Positions 11,434 through 22,100 of a stretch of DNA of 64,000 nt are shown here, in pieces. The stretch is from assembly GCA_014904845.1 (NCBI GenBank), contig MU119448.1:22045-86044 (forward strand), given 5' to 3'. Numbering within the stretch: the first letter of the stretch is position 1; each line of letters starts with the position of its first letter. Made by a program: the position numbers and the translations under genes. Under the pieces are notes generated by a model, which worked only from the letters and a program-made list of their open reading frames with translations, was not told the DNA's origin and made no database searches. Source of the DNA: Acephala macrosclerotiorum. Its lineage: Eukaryota; Ascomycota; Leotiomycetes; Helotiales; Mollisiaceae.

Positions 11434-11745
11434 CTAGGCCCAGCTGAACCGACTCACCAACCTACTTCTCCTCTTGTCATTCTTGTCAATTTTCCTAAGC
11501 GGGCTCGCGGCTATCTCTGTCGTCTTCTTGATCTTGGCATCGTACTCGATCTTTATCTCAGTACTAGCATTGCGACCTCTGATGTTGTCCTCTACCAGCT
11601 GCATGTCCAGCACTCTCATTCTCTGTTCGAGTTTTTGGGCCTCTTCAGCTCTTTTCTTGCTCTCCTCAATGCCGATTGCTGAAAGTAGTCTGTCGAGCCC
11701 TTCGTCAGAGAGGTTAGAGATGTATTCGTCAGTGAGGATGGACAT
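11434..11745 (-). CDS. small coiled-coil protein, possibly a last exon
   Basis: A frame of 103 aa from ATG 11745 to the stop at 11434. The N-terminal part reads ISNLSDEGLDRLLSAIG, then a Glu/Lys/Arg-rich helix likely to form a coiled coil, then a basic end. The same frame stays open upstream of the ATG and encodes PPWEPA just before it. The neighbouring gene at 12176-12811 has SPWELIM at a comparable place followed by a similar short helix, so the two may be diverged duplicates and an upstream exon may exist. I do not recognise the family. Confidence 0.5.
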   Translation of the reverse strand: MSILTDEYISNLSDEGLDRLLSAIGIEESKKRAEEAQKLEQRMRVLDMQLVEDNIRGRNASTEIKIEYDAKIKKTTEIAASPLRKIDKNDKRRSRLVSRFSWA

Positions 11746-12175
11746 CGCTGGCTCCCAAGGTGGCTCAGGTGAGCCCAGGGGATGTGGAAGTCTTTGGGGA
11801 TCGGCAGCTAATTATTTTTTGTGGCGGGCTGAATTGGGAACGAATGATGGAAATTTTGTTCTGCAGGACTTTATATACAAGAATTATGGCACTAGCCTTT
11901 GACTCACGATAGGAGGACTGAATGAGCAGTATACTCGCGTTGTGTGATTCGATTCGAGAAAATAGATTCAGGTCGAAATCGACTTCTCGTATCCACTGAG
12001 CGCAAGGAGACGAAACAACTCGTTCAATAATTGATCCTTTCTAGTTGCACAATCGAAAACTACACGGCCGTCACGAGAAGGCAGCGCTACAGTAGAGTGC
12101 ACAATATGGCGAAAGGATCAAATACACTTCGCATTCTATTTGCAACATCCACATATTGAACACTTCTCCTTCGAA
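11746..12175. other. intergenic region between two small coiled-coil genes
   Basis: 430 bp. The part next to 11746 stays open in frame with the downstream gene and may be coding. The rest shows no feature I can name. Confidence 0.3.
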
Positions 12176-12811
12176 TCAACACCTCTCATCCCCGACCGTA
12201 AGGTCTTGGACTCCAGCCCTAGCCTCCATGGTCTCCACATCATCCTCTCCCTCCTCATCCCTTCTCAGCTCCTCAGCCTCCTGGCCCTCAACTATATCCC
12301 CCTTCTCCTCAATCTGCCCCCTCTCCCATTCCTCAAACTCCCTAATCGCATCATCGAGTCTCTTCTTCTGCCTCAACCTCTCGGCCTTCCTCTTCTCCCC
12401 CAAAACCTTCAATTTGTCAAACAACTCCGTAATCTCCTTCACTGCCTCATCTCTCTTCTTCCCGTCTAGTTCTTCATATCTCAAGAGTTGGGAGATTCGT
12501 TGCATCATCTCGTCCTCCGAACTCTCATCTTTGTCTAGGGACTTGGCTTGCTCAACGTCGGGTTTTGGGCCTTTGGAATTGTTCGAGGATATAGAGTTCA
12601 ATTTTGATCGAGACTTCCCCTGCGCCAGTTCGAGCTTGGCGATTAGTTCATCGACTTGCTCCTCAGCGAAACTTTGCCTGCGAAGCTCGCCCATTTCACT
12701 GACGGACATGATCAGCTCCCAAGGAGAACTTGTTCCTGATGATGTAGAGGTTTGCGGGCGGGATCGAGGTGTATGGTACGTTTCTGGTGGCGTAATGTGT
12801 AATTCGGACAT
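12176..12811 (-). CDS. coiled-coil protein of unknown function
   Basis: From ATG 12811 the frame gives 211 aa; an ATG at 12883 would add 24 hydrophobic residues that look like a signal peptide. I prefer the shorter form because the body is a highly charged helical protein: Ser/Thr/Pro-rich start, SPWELIM, then QVDELIAKLELAQGK, then long Glu/Lys/Arg heptad-like runs with LRYEELDGKKRDEAVKEI and an acidic end. No catalytic motif is visible. It lies in the same orientation as, and may be related to, the 11434-11745 frame. Confidence 0.55.
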   Translation of the reverse strand: MSELHITPPETYHTPRSRPQTSTSSGTSSPWELIMSVSEMGELRRQSFAEEQVDELIAKLELAQGKSRSKLNSISSNNSKGPKPDVEQAKSLDKDESSEDEMMQRISQLLRYEELDGKKRDEAVKEITELFDKLKVLGEKRKAERLRQKKRLDDAIREFEEWERGQIEEKGDIVEGQEAEELRRDEEGEDDVETMEARAGVQDLTVGDERC

Positions 12812-13058
12812 AATGTGAGCGTTGAGGATGTATCCGAAGGAAAGGCTAGATGTAAGAAGTAGCGCGGTAACAAGGTGCATCATTCAGTGAAGAAAAACCG
12901 TGGAATAAGATACGTGTGACGTGTGAATCGAAAACGGAGAATGCTGAAGGCGATGACTGGACTTCCAGAGTGCAGTGAATAGCAAGACACCAGAAGAACG
13001 AATTACACATGGCGAATGAGGAGAATAGAAGTACACTGCTTCGAACAAACGTATTCGT

Positions 13059-14106
13059 CTATGCCAAAGCAGCCTTGATAGTAGCCTTGAGATCGTCCTT
13101 GGGCAGACCCAATTCCTTATTCGCCAGATCCTCCTCTTTCGGACTCTGCCCCTTCCCATCCGCGAAGAAGTACACCTTCAAATAGTCACCAAAGCTCGAA
13201 TAATCTCCCTTCGCCAGCTTCTCATCAGCAATCTTGCCTGACTCTTCAGTACTCTTCTTCTCCACAGCCCACTTGCTTCCTGATTCCTCTTCGAAAAGTT
13301 TCAGTATCTCATTCTGTGTCGTCACAAAGGAGGCAATCTCGATGTATTTATTCGCTGTTGGGGCTGGGTTCTTGAGGATCGCAGCAATGGCGAGACCGAT
13401 AAAGGGAAGGTTAGTCCCTGTGAATGGTTCGTTTCCAGAATCGAAGATTGTCGCTTTCTTTTCCTTGGCCTTGAAGCCTAGAGAGCCAACTTTCAGACCC
13501 TATTTGTCCCCCGTAATTAGTTTCCATTCTTTCACACAGAAGAGGAAAAGGGGTGGCGAGAAAGCTATACCCAATCGAAAAATAATCCAGTGCTCACACC
13601 CGTCCAGCTGAAACTCGGATTCGCAGTAGCAGCTTTTGCTAACTGCTCCTGCAACGCAATCTTCGTACCCAATATCTTCTTCGCCCCACCAGTAACCTTC
13701 TGCGTGTTCAACCCAAATTCGCTCGGTATAAACCTCTTCACTCCCGCCTTCACTGCTTCCTCAATTATACTTCCTTGTTGCGTCAATGCCAGTGTGGCGA
13801 TTGTGGAGACGACGGCGTCTTGACCTTTCAAGGCTTCTGCGATGGAGGATGAGGAGGTGTAGTCGACTTTGGCGACTTTGACTGAGGGCGGGAAGGTGGC
13901 TTTTGATTCGGTTCGTGTCAACGCGGTGACTGTGAAACCTGCATCTAGCAGGGCTTGGACGATTGCTGGCCCTAGGTTTCCGGAACCCTATTGTTACTAG
14001 AAGTTAGCCAATTGCTCAATCCATGATCGTTTTTCTCTTCTTCGCAGGCTTGAAAACAGAGGGTGGGACATACGCCAATGACAGCTACATTCTTAATTGT
14101 CGACAT
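13059..14106 (-). CDS. NmrA-like / isoflavone-reductase-type NAD(P)-binding protein
   Basis: Three exons, 14106-14074, 13987-13571 and 13499-13059, encode 296 aa. All junctions are phase 0 (introns 86 and 71 nt; donors GTATGT and GTATAG). The first exon is only 11 codons, MSTIKNVAVIG, and joins GSGNLGPAIVQALLDAGF to build the N-terminal Rossmann GxxGxxG dinucleotide-binding loop. VVSTIATLALTQQ, then AGVKRFIPSEFGLNT, are typical of the NmrA/PCBER branch of atypical short-chain dehydrogenases. The C-terminal third is the variable substrate region. Such proteins act as cytosolic reductases or redox-sensing regulators; I cannot say which. Confidence 0.88.
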
Positions 14107-14887
14107 CTTGCTTGGGGTATTGAATAACGCGTAGAATAGCAGACTGATGGCGAGGACTATGATGGTAGACCTAGGCTTATATAGAAAAGCAAACATGGTG
14201 ATGCCATTGAGGATTGGGATGGCGTGTTATATCAGTGGATTGCTTGCCGTGAAGCTGTGAGGCTGTTGGAGGTTCGGCCCCACAATGGGAGGTTTCGCAA
14301 TCGTCGGCCAGCATTGCGGTGCGGGGTTCAGTGATCGGAAGCATTGTTGCAGAGTGGGAGCCGATACTCTAAATAAGCTGCTGATGGTTTTCTAGAGTTG
14401 GAGGAAGCGCTGCTGGGCAGGCTTCGGTTGGCGGTTATGGAGATGTTTGGAGAGAGTTGAAAGCTTGAGGTGAGGTGTGTTCGGAAGCCAAAAAAAGGTG
14501 GGGTCGAATCGCGTATTCCGTATTCACTCCGAGGTGGAGGGCCATGCATGAGATACGGTATTGCTTACTTTATCATCTCTCCGCTTTCCAATTTTCTTGC
14601 AACATTCCGAGCTAAAGCTTTCTTTGGAGGACTCTGAATAATTTTTTGTATTTGTAAGAACTTCAAAAGTGCAATTTCTAAGAACCAATCGATTCAATCC
14701 AGTCGCATCTTCACAGGCAAGCCAGAAATTTGCTTGCTGATTCGTAATGTCATTGACTTTCGGACTCGAGTCGCTCTCTACATCCATGAAAATGCTTCAA
14801 AACGCCAAAACCATGCATGCCGCCCAAGGGTATATCATCAATCATCACACATCTCTCAGCATCCGTACTACCTCATCCTTGAGCCTC
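14107..14887. other. intergenic region, no gene recognised
   Basis: About 780 bp between the NmrA-like start and the 3' end of the AIM6-like gene, both on the minus strand. Short open frames exist but none has codon pattern, length or motif that I would call a gene. Confidence 0.4.
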
Positions 14888-16064
14888 CTAGCACAGATGC
14901 AAATTCAACACATTGCACCATCTCCAGTTCCACCTACTCGCCTCGAAGATTTCATCTGCATTCAACATTCCCACTTCGGCATCCACCAGCTGCTTCCACA
15001 CATTAATGCGCCTTGTGCTTGGCCAACCAGGGGTATTCCAGTACCGACTCACCAACCCCAACTCCTTCGCTTTGGCGATCTGTCCATCAACAACAGCTAG
15101 TTGGCTGGTAGAGAGACCACTATGGCTAACGTGCCAGAACATATGCGACATCGAGGTACTGGCGTAATAGGAATTGGAGATGTTGTACATCCCAGAGGAA
15201 AGGTCATCGAGAGGCGCGTCGAAGAACACATCTCTGTACGTGGAGTTGGCGTAGCTGGAGTTGAGGACAGCAGAGAATGGAGTGTTGCCAGTTCCAACGT
15301 GAATTATCGGACCAGGTACAATGCCAGTGCCATTCCAGTATGTTAACCAGCCTTTCTCGCGGAACGTTTGGAGTTGTGCTTGTACAGCGTCGAGGGTGGA
15401 GGCGCCTTCTGTTTTGAGATCGGTCATCAGGACGATACTTCGTATAGGCTCGGTATCCCATACGCCGTTGGCCGTTGTGTCGTTTGTGAGGGTCGTGTTT
15501 GGGTTCTGGTTCTCGAGAATGGTGGTCAACGGATCGAGGTAGAGAGAGCGAAATGTGCGATTGGGACGAAGAGATCGTGCGGTATGTCCCACTAATAGCT
15601 CGCCGTTGATGAGATGGCAATCTGCCTCCACCCCTGTTACACCCAAGCTCAGGGCATCGAACAATGGCACTGGGCGCCAGTAATCGTTATGCGAATGTAT
15701 CGGCTTCGGCATGATATCCTGGCTGAAGTGCTCTAACCACGAAGGAGGGGCAGGAGTGACAGTCCCAGGCTCTCTCCAAGCAGCCACGATCTTCGATAAC
15801 CCATTATCAGGAAGCTTTGGAGGTGCCAAGACTCGTACAAGGTCGATGATCAAAGAGTGGTATATTCTATCTCGGAATCAGCCATGGTAAAGGAGAAAGT
15901 GGGAGGTTCAATCTGTACATCATAGTGATCGTCCCCAGGATCACAGCAGCAGTGAGGATGTAGACCAGATGTCTGACGATCTTCGGCCATGGTGATTCTT
16001 CTGTTTGGCTCTTCCTGTCGAAGGAGCGCCGTAATATCGAGCGGGTACTTCTCATCCAATTCCG

Positions 16065-16073
16065 GTACTTAGT
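16065..16073 (+). repeat. target site duplication, left copy
   Basis: GTACTTAGT directly beside the left end of the inserted element. The identical 9-mer lies at 18677-18685. In the interrupted gene this sequence encodes Thr-Lys-Tyr on the minus strand, and one copy suffices to restore the frame. Confidence 0.85.
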
Positions 16074-16078
16074 GCTTG

Positions 16079-16106
16079 TAGAAATTCCGTAGACAACTTC
16101 TCGCTT
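16079..16106 (+). repeat. left terminal inverted repeat of the MULE
   Basis: 28 bp identical to the reverse complement of 18645-18672. The similarity stops abruptly on the inner side, so the inverted repeat is short for a MULE. Confidence 0.85.
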
Positions 16107-17099
16107 AAGGCTCGAGAATAATTGGCGCCGAGGTACTCGCCGCACTCTCAACTTTACTAGTAATTTTGCACTAAACGGTGAGGCCCATCGAAGTACTTTT
16201 CTGCCAATTGGTCTTAGCCTTTTACACGTGACCATTCTCTCACATAGCTTCGACATTCGTAAAAACATTAAACACTACTACTATTGTAAACTTTTATCAA
16301 CTCTATTACTTTCAACGACTACATTATAGTTACTTCTAGTCATTTTTTGATAGTTAATCCAAATGGACTCGAAGATAGACGACAATAGTTCTTCTATTTG
16401 CGCGCAAGGTCTCTATTTATGCTTTTGGAGACGATTGGAATGAGTAGAAGCACCTACGAGAAAATATGGCCTTATATAATTAACGTTTACTTTAAAGTCA
16501 ACTTGAAAAGATATTCTTCGCAGAATAAAAAATAGAGGACATACTACAACTGCAAATGGAGACGTACTCTCGACGACTTAACTCTATAGATACACAAGAG
16601 TGCTAGTGCGTCGAGAGTTTTAGTCAGTGGAAAATGCTATACTATTATTTCATGTTTTATGACGTTTGTAATTCGAGAAGATGAAGTAGAGGAGAATCTC
16701 ATATTCTGAGCAATTTATCGAGAAGAATACACACACACGCTAGATAATATGAATATGTGAAAGCAGAATAACGCTGTTAAGATGACTATTTAAGTAGAGC
16801 TACGAAAGGACTATAGTGCTGGCCATATTACTAATATCTTTTTGTTAAAAAGAAGAGATAGTGCTTGGTTTACTTTACAAACTGCAAAAAGTCAATATTT
16901 CAATCGAATTACTGTACAAAACTGAAAGAGATTTGTTGATATTATAAGTGCTATTAACAACTTTCGATTGACTCAAATCGGCGTTACATGGAAATAAGAA
17001 CTTGTCGCCGCAGAAATTCAATGCATTGATTTAAGTTTTCGTTATAAGATTTTACACGTTCAAAATTAAATTGGCGCTATAATTCATAGAATTATTTGG

Positions 17100-18473
17100 G
17101 CTTCGAATTACTGTTTTCGCGTTTTTATAGTTCGCGATTATTTAACTTTATTCGATTCTACACATAAAACGAATCAAAAGAAATGGAAATTGTTTATATG
17201 GATAGTTCGCACGGAAATAAATATGAGATTGCTTTGTGCAAAAGCTTTAATTAATAGAGAAAATAGAAATACAATCGATCAGACTATAATCACATTACGC
17301 TATTGAATAAAAGAGTTTGTTTTAGTTTGGCAGATTTATTACGCGTTGACAAACGATTTTGCGGTAGAACAATAAGCTTTTTAAATCGGTTTTTTTTCTA
17401 CGAATTCTGGCGTTTATAGTAGAGTTATTTATTTTTTTTGCTATTGGCATTCTATGTAAACATGCGATTGAAAGCTTTCTAGCGATCTATTTCGAGATGC
17501 GAATAAATACATCAAAGTAGCATTATTTGAAAAGAGATCAAAAGCTGATTGTATTGAGTCGATTCAAACTGCGTTTGATTCTATAGTAGAAAGCACTATA
17601 ATTCGAAGAAATAGTAAGGATTGGGACTTAAAGCGATACATTAAAAGGGAATGGATACTTACAAGAGCAAATTGGATCAATTTTGCTAGGCAACACGAGT
17701 ATATTCTTATGTAGATTGAAACAATTAGTATGAACGAAAAATGGTATAACGCGTTGAAAATTGCTCTAGGATTAGCTCGCGGTCAAAACTCTTATTACTT
17801 ATTTGCTAGAGTTATTGAGACCTTCGAAGACTGCGCTCGATATGTCGATTACGCGTATACCAAAGCTTAAAGCAAGTGGAAAGTACGGCAATTTGATTTA
17901 GTTTTCGAGTAGTTTTGATTGAAGTTATTTCTATTTTTTGCGCAGATTATTCTCGCAGAGAGTTTTCGAGACGCCAAATCCCATCAATTTGATGTGCAAA
18001 CTCGATTTTTACGCTCTTTTAACGAGAATAATAAATGCTATTGTCAGTATTTTCGAAAGTAGAATTTGCTTTGCGATCATATAATGAAATTGTAGTTATT
18101 TAGTGCTTAAATCAATCAACAGTTCGACGACGCGATAAAGTCTAATTGGGAAAAGTATATTGCAATGTTTAGAGACCAGCAATTCGAAGTCTACGAGAAT
18201 AAACGCGTTGATCAAACTCTCGTTGTCGCAGGCCAAGATAAACGGGAAATCCATGTATTGAATCGAACGCTCGCGCGCAGTCGAGTTGATATAAAGGAGA
18301 TTATTACGAACGTTCGAGACCGAAGATTCGAGTTCGAAGTTGGAATTAGAGAGCGTGGAATATTAGTAGAAGTTGCCCAGCGAACTATAGAAGCGTTCAA
18401 TCAAACTTACTCTATTGTAATAGCGCGTATTATGACGCTAACGCTAAAAAGGCTAATAGGCGGCGAGAACTAG
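17100..18473 (+). pseudogene. MULE transposase remnant
   Basis: One reading frame holds the recognisable parts, with several in-frame stops. LFDSTHKTN at about 17148-17174 corresponds to the first catalytic Asp region of MULE transposases (usual form DxTYKTN). Further on, EWILTRANWINFARQHEY and EKWYNALKIALG look like the post-catalytic helical part. At 18036-18080 the pattern Cys-x-Cys...Cys-x-His is a SWIM zinc finger, interrupted by a TAG at 18060-18062. A longer open tail follows from 18165 to 18473. It cannot encode a functional transposase as it stands. Confidence 0.75.
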
Positions 18474-18644
18474 AATAAGAGTAATAGAAAGCGTATTGTT
18501 GTTGTTATTATGGTTTAGACGCGAGAGCAAAGAATTACATCTTCGAGCTTGTACTATAAATATCAGGTTGAGTACGCTATGGGCGCTTTTGCCTGCTAAA
18601 TTGACCCCAAGTGTGCAGAATAATACTTATGCCGAGATGCCGTA

Positions 18645-18672
18645 AAGCGAGAAGTTGTCTACGGAATTTCTA
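18645..18672 (-). repeat. right terminal inverted repeat of the MULE
   Basis: Reverse complement of 16079-16106 over 28 bp, next to the right-hand target duplication with only four bases (TTTC) between. Confidence 0.85.
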
Positions 18673-18676
18673 TTTC

Positions 18677-18685
18677 GTACTTAGT
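18677..18685 (+). repeat. target site duplication, right copy
   Basis: GTACTTAGT, identical to 16065-16073, at the right edge of the MULE. Confidence 0.85.
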
Positions 18686-19124
18686 TCGTCGGGATGGACG
18701 TGGTAACCTCTCCTCTAGCTCGACTATCGAGACCCGAGGTTCTGCCTTTGTATTCTCTGAGACCTCAATGATATCCATGGCGACTGGCGCCCTTGAAAAT
18801 CCCGGGGAATGAAACAAACCGTCAAAGCTGTTCGGATTCAAGACAGAAAATATCGACCTTAAGAAGTGCTCATCACAAACTTCATAAAAAAATCCCAAGA
18901 GATGCAGACAAGGTCCATCTCTGACCTCTGCAGCGGAGAAACCCATACTTATGGATTCCACCTTATTTGAGCCCCTTCCCCGAACCCAGCTGGACAACTC
19001 TGTCAGTCACACTGGCTTCTGGAAGCGCATTTGCCTGTTAGTGGCGTAACCAAGATCCCGTGCCAAATCCCATCCCTGCCAAAATCCTACCTTTATTTAA
19101 ATGTTACGAGAAACCCTCCACATC

Positions 19125-19159
19125 CACGTGCTACGCACGTGACCTCTGTCTATATATAG
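19125..19159. promoter_or_regulatory. CACGTG pair and TATA-like sequence
   Basis: Two CACGTG E-boxes (19125-19130 and 19136-19141) are separated by five bases, and a palindromic CTATATATAG lies at 19150-19159. They sit about 350-380 bp upstream of the AIM6-like start on the minus strand and just before the AT-rich block on the plus strand. The role is inferred only. Confidence 0.35.
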
Positions 19160-19194
19160 TCGAGCTCTCCATCCATAGATCATCATCTCAATCA

Positions 19195-22100
19195 TTATTT
19201 ATATTACACATATTTATTTATTTTCGTGATATTAAATAATAAAATTTAAATATTTTAATTAATATTTAATAAAATTATTTGAAATTTAAAATTTAAAATA
19301 AATATATTTAAATTTTTTATAATATATTATATTTTTTTTATTATATAAATATTTAAATTTTATTTAACAATCAAATAATAAATTAATTACTATTTTCAAT
19401 CGATTTAATTACTATTTTCTATAATCGATTTATTAAAATCTCGTATCGTTTTATTATTCGTATAATTAATTATTAAAATAATACAATTATACAAATTTTA
19501 CGTTGATTAATTTACTATAAAAATATTAAAAATAAACGAGTAAATCAAATTATTATTATTTAAAAAATTATTTCTTTTTTATTTTCGTTTAATATTTTGA
19601 GATAAAAAAAAACAAAAAACGATTTTTTATTATTATTATTTTTTCGTAATTTAAAATAATAATTATTTTATTTTTTTATTTATTTTTTTTATTTTATTTT
19701 TTTCAAATTTTTTATATTTAATTATTATTATTTTTCGTTTTATTTTTTATTTTTTATTTTTTTTTCTATTTATTATTATTATTTAAATAATAATTTATTT
19801 TTTTATATTTTTAGTTTTATTTTTTTATTTTTAATCGTTATTATTATTATTTTTTTTAATTAATTTAATCGATATACGTCGTTATTAATAATTAATATTA
19901 AATCTTTTTTTTTTTAATAACAATAAATCAAATATTGAAAATCATTTTAATATAAAAAATAAACAAAAAAAAATCGATATTAAAATTGAATTAACGAATA
20001 TTAATATTAATATTAATAAAAACAATAAAATAAATTTATTAAATTTAAAATAATTTACTATAATAAATATTAATATTAATATTAATAAAAATAATAAAAT
20101 AAATTTATTAAATTTAAAATAATTTACTAAAAAAAAGAATATTTATTTATTAAAATATTATTTCAATTAAAAAAATAATTTTAATAAATTTCAAAATAAA
20201 AATAAAAATTATAATAATAAAATTTTTTTTTTTTAAATATAATTAAAAGAAATTTTTATTGATAAATATATATATATTTTTTTTATTTATTATTTTTTAT
20301 TATCGAATTTATTAATTTAATTTTTTTTATAAATATTATAAATATATATAAAAAAATTTTATTCGAATAATATAAATCGTTTTTTATTGTATTTTTAAAT
20401 TTTTTTTTAAATAAATATTAAATTAATATTAAAAAAAGAATAAAATTTTTTTTATTAATATTTAATTAATTAATATATTTAAAATATATTAAAAAAATTT
20501 TTAATTCGTATACGAATAAATAATTAAAAAAAAAAATAGAAAAAAAAAAAAATAGTTATATATATTAAATAAATAATATTTTTTGTTTATTTGTTTAATT
20601 TAATTCGAATTATTATCAATAAAAACTAATAAAATATTTATTATAAATTTTTAAAAAATTAATAAAAAAATATTATTTATCGACGAAAAAATACAATAAT
20701 ATTACAATATATATTGAAAATTTTATAAACGTTTTATAAATTAATTTAATTACAATAAAATAAAAATATATATATAATTAATAATAAATTTAATTTAATT
20801 TTTTTTATTAATTAATTATTTTTTTTATAAATCGATTTTTAATACTTTTAAAATTTCGTTATAATAATATCGCAATAAATTTATTTTAAAATTTTAATAA
20901 TAAATTTCATCGAATTTTAATCGAATTTATATATAAATTTACGAAAAAATATTTTAATATAAAAAATATATAAATTTAATTTTAAACTTTTTTTCGTTTT
21001 TTCGTTTTTTATTATTTTTATTTAATATTTTTTATTTTTTTTTATTTTAATCAAAACATACAATTTATATAGAAATTAAAAATACGTTTATATTTTTCGA
21101 AATTATTTTTAATTCGTTTTTAATTTTTAATTCGTATATTATTTTTTTAAATTTTATTTTTATTAATAATACGTTTTTAATTTCGAGTTTTATATTAATA
21201 GCGAAAATTAATAAATTAAATATTAAATTTAATTATAAATAATTATTTTTATATTTAAAATCGAAAATAATTAATATTTTTATTTTTCGCAAATTTATTA
21301 AAACGTCGTATAATTAAAAAATTTCGTTCGATTAATTATTATCGTATACGATTCTCTTAAAATAAATAAAGCGATTCGATATATTTATTAAATTCTTACA
21401 AATTATATGTTTGTATTTTTTTTAATACAATACTAATAACGCTTTCAATTAAAACGATATATATTATACGATTTTTTTCTCGTAAATTTATTTTTACTCG
21501 TAATACAATATATTAATTATAAATTAATAAATAACGTAAACAATACACTTTAAAATATAATAATATAATATACTAAAATTAATATTTTTATTAAATACTA
21601 TTTTCAACGAACAATTATTACTAATACGCGAATTATTATTTTCAATTACAAATTTTAATACGATTTAATATAAATAATTTATCAAATAATTTATTAAATC
21701 GATTTTAATCAATCACAAAAATTTATACTTAAAAAATTTTTATTTATTAATAAAAATCTCGTCGTTCGTCGTTTTATTATAAAACGAAAAAAATAAAAAT
21801 ACTATTTTTAAAATATAATAATATAATAATTCAAATATCGAATTATTAATCGCGCGATTTTCAATATTAAATAACAATTAAAAATTACATTTTTTAAATA
21901 TATTTAAAAATATTAAAATTTAAAATATTTAATCAATAAAATCAAATAATAATTTTTCGAATTTAAATTTAATTAAAACGTAAAAATTATTTTAAATTAA
22001 AACAATAAAATATTTTTACTTTAAAAACATTTAATCAAAACAATAATAATACTTTTAAAAACAATTATCAAAAAAAAATTCTATTATTATAATACGATTA

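Larger units (their letters stand above)
16074..18676 (+). mobile_element. degenerate Mutator-like DNA transposon (MULE)
   Basis: A 2.6-kb element bounded by perfect 9-bp direct repeats. Short inverted ends are at 16079-16106 and 18645-18672; both begin TAGAAATTCCGTAGACAACT when read inward. Inside, frame 3 of the plus strand carries a broken MULE transposase, including an initial DSTHKTN motif and a C-terminal SWIM-type zinc finger. The 9-bp duplication is the size typical of Mutator/Hop elements. The element is AT-rich compared with the flanking genes and has many stop codons, as expected after RIP. Confidence 0.83.
14888..18778 (-). pseudogene. AIM6-like phosphodiesterase gene split by a transposon
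   Basis: Pieces in transcript order: 18778-18677, then (after the element at 16074-18676) 16064-15919, a 52-nt intron (15918-15867, GTACAG...ATAG), and 15866-14888. Leaving out the element and one copy of the 9-bp duplication, the frame is continuous over 409 codons. The product is an altered-inheritance-of-mitochondria 6 type protein, a PLC-like phosphodiesterase fold with an N-terminal membrane segment (VYILTAAVILGTITM). The catalytic-domain signature PIHSHNDYWRPVPLFDAL, then GVEADCHLI and VLMTDLKTEG, is intact in the last exon. Function is unassigned; glycerophosphodiester-like activity is inferred from the fold. Downstream starts could still give a shortened protein. Confidence 0.82.

Noticed and set aside
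14524..14787. 87-codon frame between the NmrA-like and AIM6-like genes
   Set aside because: No motif, no splice evidence and no clear start. It may be a remnant but I cannot support it as a gene.
16079..18672. Tc1/mariner or Pogo element with TA target duplication
   Set aside because: TA does flank the inverted repeats, but it is part of both ends. The 9-bp repeat just outside fits the host frame, and the internal transposase has MULE and SWIM-finger features.
18659..18997. Open frame of 112 codons on the minus strand as an independent gene
   Set aside because: Its end contains the original 5' part of the AIM6-like exon, from ATG 18778 to the target duplication; the rest is upstream sequence without recognisable protein features.
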